Assembly: GCA_029550685.1 (NCBI GenBank)
Contig: JAKPGY010000079.1
Span: forward strand, 1 to 64,000
From: Bacillota bacterium
GTDB lineage: Bacteria > Bacillota > Syntrophomonadia > Syntrophomonadales > Syntrophomonadaceae
Length of the DNA: 64,000 nucleotides
Direction: 5' to 3'
Shown: one piece after another, positions 19,238 through 27,596 of the stretch
How positions within the stretch are numbered: the first letter of the stretch is position 1
Layout of the letters: the number at the start of each line of letters is the position of its first letter
Program-made: the position numbers and the translations under genes
Notes under the pieces: generated by a model
What the model was told of the DNA's origin: nothing
The model's input: the letters and a program-made list of their open reading frames with translations, nothing else
Databases searched by the model: none

Positions 19238-19620
19238 GACAGAAGGTTTGCCCTTAGCACTTGTGGCACAGGCCACGATAAGTGCAAACATCGCTGCACG
19301 GCTTAAGCAGGAAGTATTAGCCGGGTGAGCGACGTACGACGAGCCGTTGCAACACACGGCGAAACTGAGGGCTGCGAAACGGAGCGAGAAACAGGATGTT
19401 TCGAGCAGCGAGAACTGAGTGCATGGATGCCGAATTCCGAACGGTCCGTTTCGCACCGAAGTAAGCCGATGTGTTGCAGGTGAGGAGTCTTGGAGCGAGC
19501 CGGTTAATACCCCTGCATCCCGGCTAACACTCCTGCCGTGCCGTGGTAAGCTTAGACCGGCATAGAGTTTGCGCGCTCTTCGCGCTCACCAGAACACATA
19601 AGAAAGCATTTTCACAGGAA
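19238..19620 (+). repeat. Repeat element copy C (palindromic core 19307-19516)
   Basis: Near-complete copy in the same orientation as 4297-4641. Core of 210 bp with nested arms: GCAGGAAGTATTAGCCGG / CCGGTTAATACCCCTGC, then TTGCAACACACGGC / GCCGATGTGTTGCA, then GCGAAACGGA / TCCGTTTCGC. Several positions differ from copy B on both arms at once, so pairing is kept. The left flank has CTTGTGGCACAGGCCACGAT; the right flank has GCGCGCTCTTCGCGCTCACC and then TAAGAAAGCATTTTCACAGG. It fills the 625-base gap between murI and the GerMN gene. The 78-codon minus-strand frame across it is a by-product. Confidence 0.82.
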
Positions 19621-19651
19621 GGAAGGGGTTATTGCCCCACCAATAAAATAA

Positions 19652-19678
19652 AGGAGAGACAGCCTGGCTATCTCTCCT
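19652..19678 (-). terminator. Terminator after the GerMN lipoprotein gene
   Basis: AGGAGAGA / TCTCTCCT stem with an inner AGC/GCT pairing; on the minus strand it is followed by TTTATTTTATT. It lies 20 bases past the stop of the gene at 19699. Confidence 0.75.
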
Positions 19679-19698
19679 GGAAGAAGCCCTTCCTCAAT

Positions 19699-20307
19699 TT
19701 AATTGGCCGGTTTCACTGGTTGGCTCAAATCCAGAAATCCTCCTATCTCCTGCACCGGTTCCCCATCAATCATAAAGGTTACTTCTTTAATAGTGGGAAA
19801 CTGGCCGAGGGTATTGACTATTGCCATTACCATCATTTCTTCCTGCTGTTGATTGGTTACCTGGCAGGCCTCATGACTTAAATTAACAATACATAATCCA
19901 TCCGGTTTCACATTAATATCCAATAGTCTGGTACCTTCGGGAAAAACGCTTAAGTACTCGGGAGTTGCCGGTCCTTTGATTAACTCATTGAGAGTGCTGC
20001 GAGCGATACCAACCTCTTTGGGAATGACCCGGCTCTCCGGAACCAGTGAAGTTCCATCCTGTCCTCCGAAATAAAGCATAACTTCAATGGTTTCCTGATT
20101 GAGCTCTATATTGGATGCAGGCTCCCCAGGTGATGCCAAATCCGATGGTTCTTCCGGGCTTTGTCCCTCTGATTCCGGCAGCAGATTAACCAGATCACGC
20201 CAGCTTTTAATCGACGATGATTGTTCTGCGGCAGGCTGGCACCCTCCGCTGATCAAACACACCGCCACGATCAGAACCGCTAAAATTATGAAGAATCGCT
20301 GGTTCAT
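19699..20307 (-). CDS. GerMN-domain lipoprotein
   Basis: Secreted lipoprotein with a GerMN (sporulation and spore germination) domain, of the kind also found in LpqB and GerM. The signal peptide ends in the lipobox ISGGC (cysteine at residue 23). A Ser/Pro/Glu-rich linker follows, then the domain from about residue 75: VMLYFGGQDGTSLVPESRVI, STLNELIKGP, ... FPTIKEVTFMIDG. 202 residues. Its own terminator and a gap upstream suggest a single-gene unit. Role in spore or envelope assembly is inferred from the domain only. Confidence 0.86.
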   Translation of the reverse strand: MNQRFFIILAVLIVAVCLISGGCQPAAEQSSSIKSWRDLVNLLPESEGQSPEEPSDLASPGEPASNIELNQETIEVMLYFGGQDGTSLVPESRVIPKEVGIARSTLNELIKGPATPEYLSVFPEGTRLLDINVKPDGLCIVNLSHEACQVTNQQQEEMMVMAIVNTLGQFPTIKEVTFMIDGEPVQEIGGFLDLSQPVKPAN

Positions 20308-20366
20308 TCTTTCAGCCTCCTTACGGTTGCTTGTACATCATACGAGGTAAGCCTGTGGTTTATACC

Positions 20367-20399
20367 AAAAAAAAAGCGAGCACCACAGTGGTGCTCGTG
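20367..20399 (-). terminator. Strong terminator after the VWA protein gene
   Basis: Perfect inverted repeat CGAGCACCAC / GTGGTGCTCG; on the minus strand it is followed by GC and nine T residues. It ends the AAA-VWA transcript. Confidence 0.92.
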
Positions 20400-20533
20400 T
20401 ATGAAGGAGGAGTTATTAAAGCAAACTACGGGTTTGCATTAGTTCATATTAATAATATCTGCTAAGTTGATTGTATCGGACTCTAGGGAATAATGTCAAT
20501 ATTTGTTTATTAAGTAAGCCTTTTGTCACCTGG

Positions 20534-22312
20534 TCAGGCCAGGCTGCGTTTATCTGCCAGCATAGATTTCTTTTCCGCTTTCACTATATTGATAAGGTTT
20601 TCCTTATTTAAGTCATCTACCAGATAGAGAACACCTTCGCCTTTTTCCGCTACTTTCTCCAGGTAATAGCGGTTGGATTCAACTCCGATACAGATGAACC
20701 TTACCTTGCTTTGGGCAATGCGGCCCGCAGCCTCCAGCCCATCCATTTTAGCATCCAAAGTCCACAACGGAGCGTTGGGGACACCGTCAGTAATCAATAC
20801 CAGCAAAGGATTGCGTACCCGGGTGTTTTTAATCAGGTCAAGGGCGGTCATAATTCCGTCAGCCAGGGGAGTCAGCCCGGCCGGGTTTATGGTTGATAAT
20901 CCTTTTCTAAGCTGGCGTTCATTGCGGGTAAAGGGTACCACCACTTTACTGCTGCGTTCTTGGAAGGTTACCACGGCTACCTTTTCTTTGCCGGTTAATA
21001 ATAGATGCTCCGCCAAATAACAGGCCGCTTGACGCTTATCGCCGGCCATACTGCCGCTGGCATCAATTAAAAGGCAAACATCGATGGGAATGTAGGTTTT
21101 CTTTTCATAGTAATGAAGATCATCTTTTTTTATCCGCAAGCCGGAATCCCCGCGCAGGTACGAGTTCTTTTTGGCCTGAACAATAGTTTCCGGAACCGCG
21201 AGATCACCGGACCAGTTTTTCTCCGGATTATTTTTCGTCTTATTGCGGTTAGTGAATTCTACCTGGCTTGACTTCTTCTCCGCTTTGCCCAGCTTGCGGA
21301 ACCGGCTGGCGCCACCCGAAGGTACCCGGCGCATATTGCGGCGTATCTCGGTTTCCAGTTCGCACTTATGATTCATAACGAATTCCTTGAGGTTGATTCC
21401 CTTCCGAGTAAGAACCTTCCCCACTACGGTATCTTTGAGCAGCCCTAGTTCCTCCAGCTGCTCAATATAATGTTCTATATCTCCCCACTTTTTCTTCTGC
21501 TGGTCGATGCCCTTACGTTTGAAGATATTGGTGGAATAGCTATCCAGAAACTCCTCGATTTCATCTACCCCGCCAAATTTTTCGGCCAGTTTGAGAATCA
21601 ACTGGTTGACATTCTCTTTGGCCGGAAGTTGCCGGGCATTCTGGCCTTTAAATTTCTTCCAGGGCAATTTAATATAACCGGCAAAGCTTTCTTCAGCTTG
21701 TTTCTGATTACCATGGATGATATTGCGCACCTTAGCCAGTTTGACCTCGGACTGCAATACTACTTCTTCCACCGCTTCAGCAATTACATAGACCAGATAG
21801 TATTCTTCCCGGCTCAGCCGGGCCAGAATATGCACATGATCAAAACCCTCTTCCCCCTCGATAAAGGGACGCATAATACCCTGGAATAGATCATAAACTG
21901 TGCCCTTGCCTCCGTTGGTAGTAATAAAAATTCTATTGGCGTAGTCAGTTACCATACGAAAGCGCTCTTCTTCTGCATACTGTAGTTGAGGATTTTTTTC
22001 CAGGAAGTGTTTATCAAGTGCATAGAATATAGCCCGGGCAGTATCGCGAGGGTCAATGTCCCCCGGCTTATGATAAACATCGATATGCACTATTTGATCA
22101 GCATCTACATAATCCAGATAGGTTTTCCCTGCATCGCGATTAAGGAGAATTTTGATCTGACCTTTGATGCGCTTTTCCGGCATACGGGCATGCGCCTTAC
22201 GGCTAACTACTGTACTTTCACCTAAACGCACACCCTGGTTCTGCCCGAAATACAAGCTTAAATAATTGCCTACTGAGGCAGCTTTATCTATATTAGTCTT
22301 CTCACCAAGCAT
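20534..22312 (-). CDS. VWA-domain protein, partner of the ChlI-like AAA ATPase
   Basis: Probable MoxR/ChlI-associated VWA protein of unknown target, like the D-subunit of magnesium chelatase but not tied to chlorophyll here. The C-terminal 200 residues form the VWA domain with the metal-binding motif LLIDASGSMAG, a TPLAD segment and LITDGVPN. The N-terminal 390 residues are helical and charged and match no domain I recognise. ATG at 22312 preferred over an upstream ATG at 22333 because GGGGGGA precedes it and the longer form overlaps the AAA gene. The pair resembles chaperone-like AAA/VWA systems that remodel or insert metal into a client. Confidence 0.84.
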   Translation of the reverse strand: MLGEKTNIDKAASVGNYLSLYFGQNQGVRLGESTVVSRKAHARMPEKRIKGQIKILLNRDAGKTYLDYVDADQIVHIDVYHKPGDIDPRDTARAIFYALDKHFLEKNPQLQYAEEERFRMVTDYANRIFITTNGGKGTVYDLFQGIMRPFIEGEEGFDHVHILARLSREEYYLVYVIAEAVEEVVLQSEVKLAKVRNIIHGNQKQAEESFAGYIKLPWKKFKGQNARQLPAKENVNQLILKLAEKFGGVDEIEEFLDSYSTNIFKRKGIDQQKKKWGDIEHYIEQLEELGLLKDTVVGKVLTRKGINLKEFVMNHKCELETEIRRNMRRVPSGGASRFRKLGKAEKKSSQVEFTNRNKTKNNPEKNWSGDLAVPETIVQAKKNSYLRGDSGLRIKKDDLHYYEKKTYIPIDVCLLIDASGSMAGDKRQAACYLAEHLLLTGKEKVAVVTFQERSSKVVVPFTRNERQLRKGLSTINPAGLTPLADGIMTALDLIKNTRVRNPLLVLITDGVPNAPLWTLDAKMDGLEAAGRIAQSKVRFICIGVESNRYYLEKVAEKGEGVLYLVDDLNKENLINIVKAEKKSMLADKRSLA

Positions 22313-22339
22313 AGGAAGTCCCCCCTTAACCAAGGCCTA

Positions 22340-23542
22340 CTACATATCAGTAGGAGTTAAGGTCTTCTCTGTATTAATAAGTTCACCCCGACTCATATCC
22401 TTCAGAGGGCGGGCATTTTGGGCAAAATACTCGGGCTCACTATCCTTTTGGGCTTTATTCTTGCGGCCGCGGAAAGTTAGGATTCCGTCCTTGGCAGATC
22501 TGGAATCAACGTCATTTATCATTTTGATTAAGGTGTCGCCATCTACTCTATGTTTCAATACCAGCGGTATCATATCTGTGACATCATTGATTAAAACCTT
22601 GTCACGGCCACGAATTATACTGTGCAGGACCGCTCCCTGCTGCATAGCCTCAATAGCGCGAATACTTTCCAGATTGTGTTTAATATACAAACGGGCAATA
22701 AAATTTCGCAGGAAGTCGGGTAGATCAGCTTGTTCATAAAGGCTGGCCCATTTGACTATGTTCTTGCGATAGACTTCATTGCCCTGGTCGTCACTTGATT
22801 CAACTTTATGCTTTTGTCTATAGGCATGGGAATTTTCTTTTAACATCTGAGCCAGGATATCCACGGAATCAGGTCGCCCCATGTAGCACACCATGTCAAA
22901 ACGATCTGACAATTGGCGCCGGATTTCTTCCAGGGGGCCGGGGTCCTCATCCGGGTTGGAAGCCGCCCAAACCGAGACATTAACTGGTATTTCCACCACC
23001 GGCAATCCAGCTTCTTCGATCTGAATATGCCCGGGTTTGTTTCCCATAACATCCAGGAGAATATCGGTAATCTCTGGGGAGGTATCAGCCAACCTGTTAA
23101 TCTCATCTATAAACAGAATTCCTCGATGAGCCTGAGGAATCAATCCTGGCAGCAGGCGGGCTTCTGGTTCATCTTTATCAGTTAGACGGCTTAAATCTAT
23201 ACTTCCAGCCACAGTGCCCACTTTGGCAGAATGAGAAATTTCCAGGAATGGCATGGGGATTTCCTCGGTGCCCAGTTCAGCCAATTCCTGGGCTGTCATG
23301 TTTTTATGCTGTGGGCAGTGGGGCTGTTGTGGATCACAATTGTAAATACATCCTTTAACTCTCGTTATATCGGGAAGAATCCCCCGAGCTGAACGCATTA
23401 TAGTGGTCTTACCGGTTCCCCTCAGACCCTCGGCATGAATATGCAACGGTTCGCCTACCAGGGTGGAAACCACTGACATCAGCACTAATTCAAACAGAGA
23501 CTCATTCCCCTCGTACCGTTCCAATTTACTGAAAGGTATCAT
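22340..23542 (-). CDS. ChlI/MoxR-like AAA ATPase
   Basis: ATPase that works with the VWA protein encoded 27 bases downstream. Walker A GLRGTGKTT near residue 40, Walker B GILFIDEINRL near residue 134, and the sensor region WAASNPDEDPG. Between Walker A and B there is a cysteine cluster, CIYNCDPQQPHCPQH, that could bind metal. The frame runs up to 23602, but ATG at 23542 has GAGGGGAG just upstream and begins where the conserved sequence starts (400 residues). Client unknown. Confidence 0.87.
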   Translation of the reverse strand: MIPFSKLERYEGNESLFELVLMSVVSTLVGEPLHIHAEGLRGTGKTTIMRSARGILPDITRVKGCIYNCDPQQPHCPQHKNMTAQELAELGTEEIPMPFLEISHSAKVGTVAGSIDLSRLTDKDEPEARLLPGLIPQAHRGILFIDEINRLADTSPEITDILLDVMGNKPGHIQIEEAGLPVVEIPVNVSVWAASNPDEDPGPLEEIRRQLSDRFDMVCYMGRPDSVDILAQMLKENSHAYRQKHKVESSDDQGNEVYRKNIVKWASLYEQADLPDFLRNFIARLYIKHNLESIRAIEAMQQGAVLHSIIRGRDKVLINDVTDMIPLVLKHRVDGDTLIKMINDVDSRSAKDGILTFRGRKNKAQKDSEPEYFAQNARPLKDMSRGELINTEKTLTPTDM

Positions 23543-23618
23543 AATATCACTCCCCTCAGGCAAAGGTAGTTCCGTCCAACTATTGACTCTCCAATTCCCC
23601 AACTATGCTAGGATTTAC

Positions 23619-23663
23619 AATTTTCCCGGATTTCATCCCGTCCGATTATGCGCCGGGAAAATT
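23619..23663. promoter_or_regulatory. Inverted repeat upstream of the AAA ATPase gene
   Basis: Perfect 11-base arms AATTTTCCCGG / CCGGGAAAATT around a 23-base spacer, 77-121 bases before the AAA start. It could be an operator or a leader hairpin; no U-run follows on the minus strand, so a terminator is unlikely. Confidence 0.5.
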
Positions 23664-23992
23664 ACTTAATTAATAAAGCCTCCTTTCCTTACTTCTTCAC
23701 CGTTCTTTTTCCCCTAGATTAACCATACACTATTTTGTGATTTTTTTCTCTATAGGAACTGAGGTTGGTTGTAATCAGCGGATATTTAGCCGTAGCTTGC
23801 GACTTTAGGAACAAATTTAGGGCGTTAATTGAAGCTCTTAATAACAAAAAAGGGAGTCACCCTTAAAAAGGCCATCCCTCCCTTGGTTCATTGGCACCAA
23901 ACTATCATTTTTTTACCCTGCTATGATACTCATCCTGGGTATGATAGGAATGATTTTATGGCTAATTTGCTTCTTTTGCTCCCTAAATATAC
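23664..23992. other. Intergenic region between the LytTR regulator and the AAA operon
   Basis: No gene found. Minus-strand promoter-like AT-rich sequence lies at 23700-23760 and would serve the AAA-VWA pair. A sequence identical to a strong ribosome site (AAAGGAGG on the minus strand, about 23685) is followed quickly by stops, so it does not mark a gene. The terminator at 23845-23884 belongs to the LytTR gene. Confidence 0.5.
23845..23884 (-). terminator. Terminator after the LytTR response regulator gene
   Basis: AAGGGAG / CTCCCTT outer stem enclosing an inner CCTT/AAGG hairpin; on the minus strand it runs into TTTTTTGTTATT. It lies about 110 bases after the stop. Confidence 0.75.
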
Positions 23993-24784
23993 TTATTGTA
24001 TGCTCATCTTCTGTCGCAACTGCTTAGCACGGGAACGACTGAGGATAATATTCTTATTACAGTTGTTGAGATGCAGAATGTATGATCCTTCGCCAAAGTT
24101 AACTATCTCTTTTATGTGGTTAAGGTTAACGATAAAAGCCTGATGAGCTCTGAAAAAACTGGTGTGATCCAGGCGTCCTTCCAACTCGTTAAGAGTATAG
24201 TTGCTCATGTAGCCGGTTCCATCCCGGGTGCATATGAGTACCTTCTTGCCCTGACTTTCACAGTAAACGATATCGTCCTGATTTAGCAAAACTATTTTGC
24301 CCTTCTCTCTTATAGGCAGTTTATTGGAGAACACCTCGTAATTCTTATAGCGCTCCAGCATAAAATCTATGCGCTCTTTGAGGCGATCCCGCACTATTTC
24401 TTCTACATAGGACTTATGCACAATACGCTCTTTGGCTCTTTCAACGGTTTTTTCCAATCTTTTTTGCTCAATGGGCTTTACAATGAAGTCCAACGCTCCT
24501 AATTCATAGGCATCTACTGCCATTTCCCGGCGGGCGGTTACAAACGCAAATAACGGCGGATCTTTCATATCCTTCAGCTTACGTGCTGTTTCCAATCCAC
24601 CCATTTCCGGCATAGCGATATCCAGCAATACCAGGTCCACTTTCTTTTCCTGGCAGAGCATCAAAGCCTCTAACCCATGCACGGCCTCTCCCACTATAGT
24701 CACATCTTTAATCTGTTCAACCACATAACGGAGCACAATCCGCTCCCGTTCATCATCATCTACAATTAAAACCTTTACCGACAT
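23993..24784 (-). CDS. LytTR-family response regulator
   Basis: Two-component regulator: receiver domain with DDDE near residue 9, the phosphorylated aspartate in LVLLDIAMPEMGG (around residue 56) and the conserved FVTA and KPI (lysine around residue 106). The C-terminal LytTR DNA-binding domain (from about residue 160) shows KIVLLNQDDIVYCESQGKK and FFRAHQAFIVNLNHIKEI. Start at 24784 follows AAGGTTGGGA; the longer frame adds 11 unlikely residues. No sensor kinase is adjacent, so it is an orphan here. Targets unknown. Confidence 0.92.
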   Translation of the reverse strand: MSVKVLIVDDDERERIVLRYVVEQIKDVTIVGEAVHGLEALMLCQEKKVDLVLLDIAMPEMGGLETARKLKDMKDPPLFAFVTARREMAVDAYELGALDFIVKPIEQKRLEKTVERAKERIVHKSYVEEIVRDRLKERIDFMLERYKNYEVFSNKLPIREKGKIVLLNQDDIVYCESQGKKVLICTRDGTGYMSNYTLNELEGRLDHTSFFRAHQAFIVNLNHIKEIVNFGEGSYILHLNNCNKNIILSRSRAKQLRQKMSIQ

Positions 24785-24952
24785 TAATTCCCAACCTTTA
24801 CAGTATGGTGTTAGCACTCTTGTTTTTTACTATATATTTTTTATAAATAGAAAACAACAGGTAAAACCCTCGCATCCCAATTATTCTACATAAAATGACG
24901 ACTTTCACCTAACCGGAAAATCTGGTAGGCTAAAGTTTAAGGAGGTAGATAA

Positions 24953-25828
24953 ATGCGTTACGAAGGAACCGTTTACAGGCCACCCAGTGAAGCAAACAGC
25001 CTGTTGATCCAAGCAACCATTGGGTGTCCTCACAACAAATGCACTTTTTGCCAGATGTACAAAGGTACCCGTTTTCGCCTGCGGCCGGTTCAGGAAATAA
25101 AAGAAGATTTAGCCATGGCCAGAGATTATTATGGTGATTTCATAGATGCGATTTTCTTTCCAGATGGTAATACCATCATTATGAAAACCGAGCAGCTGGA
25201 AGAAATCTTTCTATATGCCCGTGAGTTGTTTCCCCATCTGCAGCGTATCACAGTATATGGCTCAGCCCGGTTTGTAAACAAAAAAAGCCTCCAGGATTTG
25301 CAGCGCTTAAAAGATGCTGGCCTGACCCGAATTCATACCGGCATGGAAAGCGGTGATGATGTTACCCTGGAAAATATAAAAAAAGGTGTCACTTCTGCCG
25401 AGATAATCGAAGCAGGGCTCAAATTAAAAGAAGCCGGCCTGCAAGTCAGCGAGTATTACCTGGTAGGCATAGGGGGTTTGGAAAGAACCTGTGAACACGC
25501 TTTGGAAAGTGCACGGGTTTTAAGTGCCATTAGCCCTGATTATATTCGCCTGCGTACTTATGTTCCGGTTCCTCATACTCCTTTGTATGAGGACTACCGT
25601 CAGGGCAAATTTAAGCTATTGTCTCCCCATCAGGCTTTGCGAGAAGTACGGCTTTTGATAGAGCACCTGCAATGTGATAACAGCATGGTACTAAGCGATC
25701 ACATCTCCAATTACTGGGATGTTCGGGGTATTATTCCCCATGATCGTGAAGAAATGTTAGCCGATCTTGATCAAGCTTTTCAGATAGATGAAAAAAGGTT
25801 TCGGCCTGCCGAAATCAGTCGCTTATAA
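24953..25828 (+). CDS. Radical SAM protein
   Basis: Binds a [4Fe-4S] cluster and S-adenosylmethionine through CPHNKCTFC (cysteines at residues 25, 30 and 33 or close). Further Elp3-like features: YGSARFVNKK and RIHTGMESGDD. 291 residues, a compact Elp3/MiaB-like core without an attached TRAM or acetyltransferase domain. Substrate unknown. Clear AAGGAGGT 7 bases before the ATG. Single gene, divergent from the LytTR regulator. A sigma-54-like promoter and a terminated short transcript follow it. Confidence 0.88.
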   Translation: MRYEGTVYRPPSEANSLLIQATIGCPHNKCTFCQMYKGTRFRLRPVQEIKEDLAMARDYYGDFIDAIFFPDGNTIIMKTEQLEEIFLYARELFPHLQRITVYGSARFVNKKSLQDLQRLKDAGLTRIHTGMESGDDVTLENIKKGVTSAEIIEAGLKLKEAGLQVSEYYLVGIGGLERTCEHALESARVLSAISPDYIRLRTYVPVPHTPLYEDYRQGKFKLLSPHQALREVRLLIEHLQCDNSMVLSDHISNYWDVRGIIPHDREEMLADLDQAFQIDEKRFRPAEISRL

Positions 25829-25851
25829 TATGTCTCAACTCAGATATTGTT

Positions 25852-25890
25852 GTCTCCATTTAGAGACGATGGTTGTCTCTAAATGGAGAC
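25852..25890. promoter_or_regulatory. Two tandem palindromic sites, likely activator-binding upstream of a sigma-54 promoter
   Basis: Two copies of GTCTC-N6-GAGAC (25852-25867 and 25875-25890), 23 bp apart. They are also inverted relative to each other, giving 17-base perfect arms TGTCTCCATTTAGAGAC / GTCTCTAAATGGAGACA around GATGGTT. A further half site TGTCTC is at about 25831. The centre lies about 108 bases upstream of the start point predicted from the -24/-12 element, the usual distance for an enhancer-binding activator. It could instead be a long RNA hairpin ending the radical SAM transcript, though no U-run follows. Confidence 0.6.
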
Positions 25891-25951
25891 AGCTTAATTT
25901 ATCCACCTATCCAAATTCACTTTTTACCGGCTGTGTTAAAGATGTAGTTTA

Positions 25952-25969
25952 TTGGCATGTAATTTGCAT
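25952..25969 (+). promoter_or_regulatory. Sigma-54 (-24/-12) promoter
   Basis: TTGGCATGTAATTTGCAT matches the consensus TGGCACG-N4-TTGCA at all but one position, with exactly 10 bases between the GG and GC dinucleotides. It points away from the radical SAM gene, and the only thing before the convergent DegV gene is the short region that ends at 26057. Confidence 0.68.
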
Positions 25970-25978
25970 ATTAATGTA

Positions 25979-26057
25979 TGTGGGGGGACATACACAAAAG
26001 GGGTGTATTACCAGATTATAGGGGGCTGGATCGGCAATAATGGCCCCCTATTTTTTT
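25979..26057 (+). ncRNA. Candidate sigma-54-dependent small RNA of about 75-80 nt
   Basis: Predicted transcript from about 12 bases after the -12 element to the terminator. It begins in a small TGTATGT / ACATACA hairpin with a G-rich loop, has an unpaired AAAAGGGGTGTATTACCAG segment and ends with a terminator hairpin. No open frame with a ribosome site fits inside it. The whole arrangement (tandem palindromes, -24/-12 promoter, short body, terminator) is what a regulated small RNA looks like. No experimental support. Confidence 0.5.
26018..26057 (+). terminator. Rho-independent terminator of the candidate small RNA
   Basis: Nine-base perfect stem ATAGGGGGC / GCCCCCTAT with a 16-base loop, followed by TTTTTT. 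The U-run is only on the plus strand, so it ends plus-strand transcription and not the convergent DegV gene. Confidence 0.85.
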
Positions 26058-26901
26058 ATATGTTAACCATCAACCCTCCTTCACCAGCATAGGTCCCAAT
26101 GGTAGCACTCATATCACTAATCCATATGGTACCTGGATTATAACGTTCCGCAATTTGCTGGGCTAGCTGGCTAGCATCAGATAGGCAGTGAACATGAGTA
26201 ATTCCTACTATGCGATTCTCCCAATCGGAAGTGATCCTCTCTCCTAGCATTTCAACCATGCGTTTGATGGCTCTGCTGCGTCCGCGTACCTTCTCATACA
26301 ATTCCGGCTTTCCCTTCGCATTGTTACCCAAGAATATAGGTTTGATATGCAGCAAATCTCCGGCCAGTCCTTCAATTTTTTTTAATCTTCCTCCCTTTAC
26401 CACGTTTTCCAGAGTATTAAGGGTAAAAATGGTTAGCTTTAGATTGAGGATATTCTCCAGCCTTTTGATGATGTCATCCATGCTCAACCCAGCTGCTGCC
26501 ATCTGAGCGGCTCGAACAGCTATAATACCGGTCCCCAGGGACGCAGATAGAGTATCAAAAACTCTTACCTTGGTGTTGCATAGCATTTGCCGTGCCAGCT
26601 GGGCAATCTGGTATGTACTGCTAAGGCCAGAAGACAGGCTGATGAACAACACTTCTCCAGCCTCACGTAATCCTTTTTCAAAATGTTCTATGAAGGTGCT
26701 GGGATCGGGGGCAGCGGTTTTAGGAAGAGTTTTTGATGCGGCCATCTTTTTTACAAAAAGCTCCGGGGACAACTCCCAACGGTCCAGATAGGTCTCTCCA
26801 TCGGCAAAGGTTACCCTTAGGGGAATCATATCAATCTGGTACTGCTCCAATATCTCGTCAGGAAGATCGCAAGAAGTATCGGTTAGTATTTTTATGGCCA
26901 T
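26056..26901 (-). CDS. DegV-family fatty-acid-binding protein
   Basis: Binds fatty acids; in Firmicutes some members (FakB) present fatty acids to a kinase. N-terminal ILTDTSCDLP, then a SLSSGLSSTYQ segment around residue 94 that lines the lipid headgroup pocket, and the C-terminal HVHCLSDA and IGTYAGEGGL. 281 residues, full length. AGGAGGCAG precedes the ATG. No FakA kinase gene is seen in the window. Monocistronic or linked to the upstream DUF1285-like gene. Confidence 0.92.
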   Translation of the reverse strand: MAIKILTDTSCDLPDEILEQYQIDMIPLRVTFADGETYLDRWELSPELFVKKMAASKTLPKTAAPDPSTFIEHFEKGLREAGEVLFISLSSGLSSTYQIAQLARQMLCNTKVRVFDTLSASLGTGIIAVRAAQMAAAGLSMDDIIKRLENILNLKLTIFTLNTLENVVKGGRLKKIEGLAGDLLHIKPIFLGNNAKGKPELYEKVRGRSRAIKRMVEMLGERITSDWENRIVGITHVHCLSDASQLAQQIAERYNPGTIWISDMSATIGTYAGEGGLMVNI

Positions 26902-26924
26902 AACACTGCCTCCTTATATAGATA

Positions 26925-26986
26925 CGTTGCCCCGGCGGGGCGACAAAGTCGTCAGCACCTACATTTTAGGGAGGCTAAAGCCTCCC
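26925..26986 (-). terminator. Hairpins after the DUF1285-like gene
   Basis: GGGAGGC / GCCTCCC with a four-base loop at 26969-26986 lies just past the stop at 26993; the following minus-strand bases are TAAAAT, a weak U-tract. A second hairpin, GTTGCCCC / GGGGCGAC, lies at about 26928-26946. Termination is possible but not strong. Confidence 0.45.
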
Positions 26987-26992
26987 CTACAT

Positions 26993-27481
26993 CTAAGAGG
27001 GTGTTTTCATTGGCGGAACTATGTACACCTCATCACCCCTAAAGTCAAAATAATCGCTTAGTTTCCAGTAAATGCCCCGGCTGAGGCGGGTATCAGCCGG
27101 CCATCGATAGCTTATATAAGGGACATCCCCTTTGAAATACACCCGGGTTTCCTCTTTTAATTCGTATTCCTGCAAATCATGAAATACCAGCTTTATGGTA
27201 CCGTCTTCGGTTTCTTGTATGCCTGTGGCATAAAAAGGCACATCCTCTACATCGATATCCGCCGTTTCATTGCCTAATACTATCCTGTATGTGCCATCCT
27301 CTTTTCTGTCTATGTTAACCGCCAGCACATTAACAATATTGCGACGGAACATCTCCGCATTATTAAAATACCATTTACCATCCCTGCGGATTACTATTTC
27401 ACTCACTACTGGGACCTCCCTTCCTCCTTCATCATATTCTAATAAGGTTATCCAGCCGGGGCTATTTTTCCTGCTAATCAA
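26993..27481 (-). CDS. DUF1285-like protein
   Basis: Protein of unknown function, 162 residues. The order IRRDGKWYFNN, then a hydrophobic NVLAVNIDRKEDGTYRIVL, then DIDVEDVPFYATGI matches what I recall of DUF1285 (dG.W...g..i.R..lv..f...L..d.dG.Y.l....... i.VEDaPf). The second half is rich in beta strands and aromatic residues (YISYRWPADTRLS). Soluble, no signal peptide. A ribosome site is weak (GGAAAAAT). Function not known. Confidence 0.7.
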   Translation of the reverse strand: MISRKNSPGWITLLEYDEGGREVPVVSEIVIRRDGKWYFNNAEMFRRNIVNVLAVNIDRKEDGTYRIVLGNETADIDVEDVPFYATGIQETEDGTIKLVFHDLQEYELKEETRVYFKGDVPYISYRWPADTRLSRGIYWKLSDYFDFRGDEVYIVPPMKTPS

Positions 27482-27596
27482 GCAATAAAAAGGGCCCGGT
27501 CTTAATATTTACTTAATCGATGTTGTATTATGTCACCGGATAAGCAAATAATTTCAAGACCTGACCCTGTTGTTGATTCGTTAATAATTTAACCCT

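Noticed and set aside
19220-19881. Open frames on both strands across repeat copy C and the GerMN terminator
   Set aside because: Same origin as for copy B; the longer plus-strand frame runs antisense into the GerMN gene.
25974-26021. 15-residue peptide inside the candidate small RNA
   Set aside because: The ATG lies before the expected transcription start and has no ribosome site.
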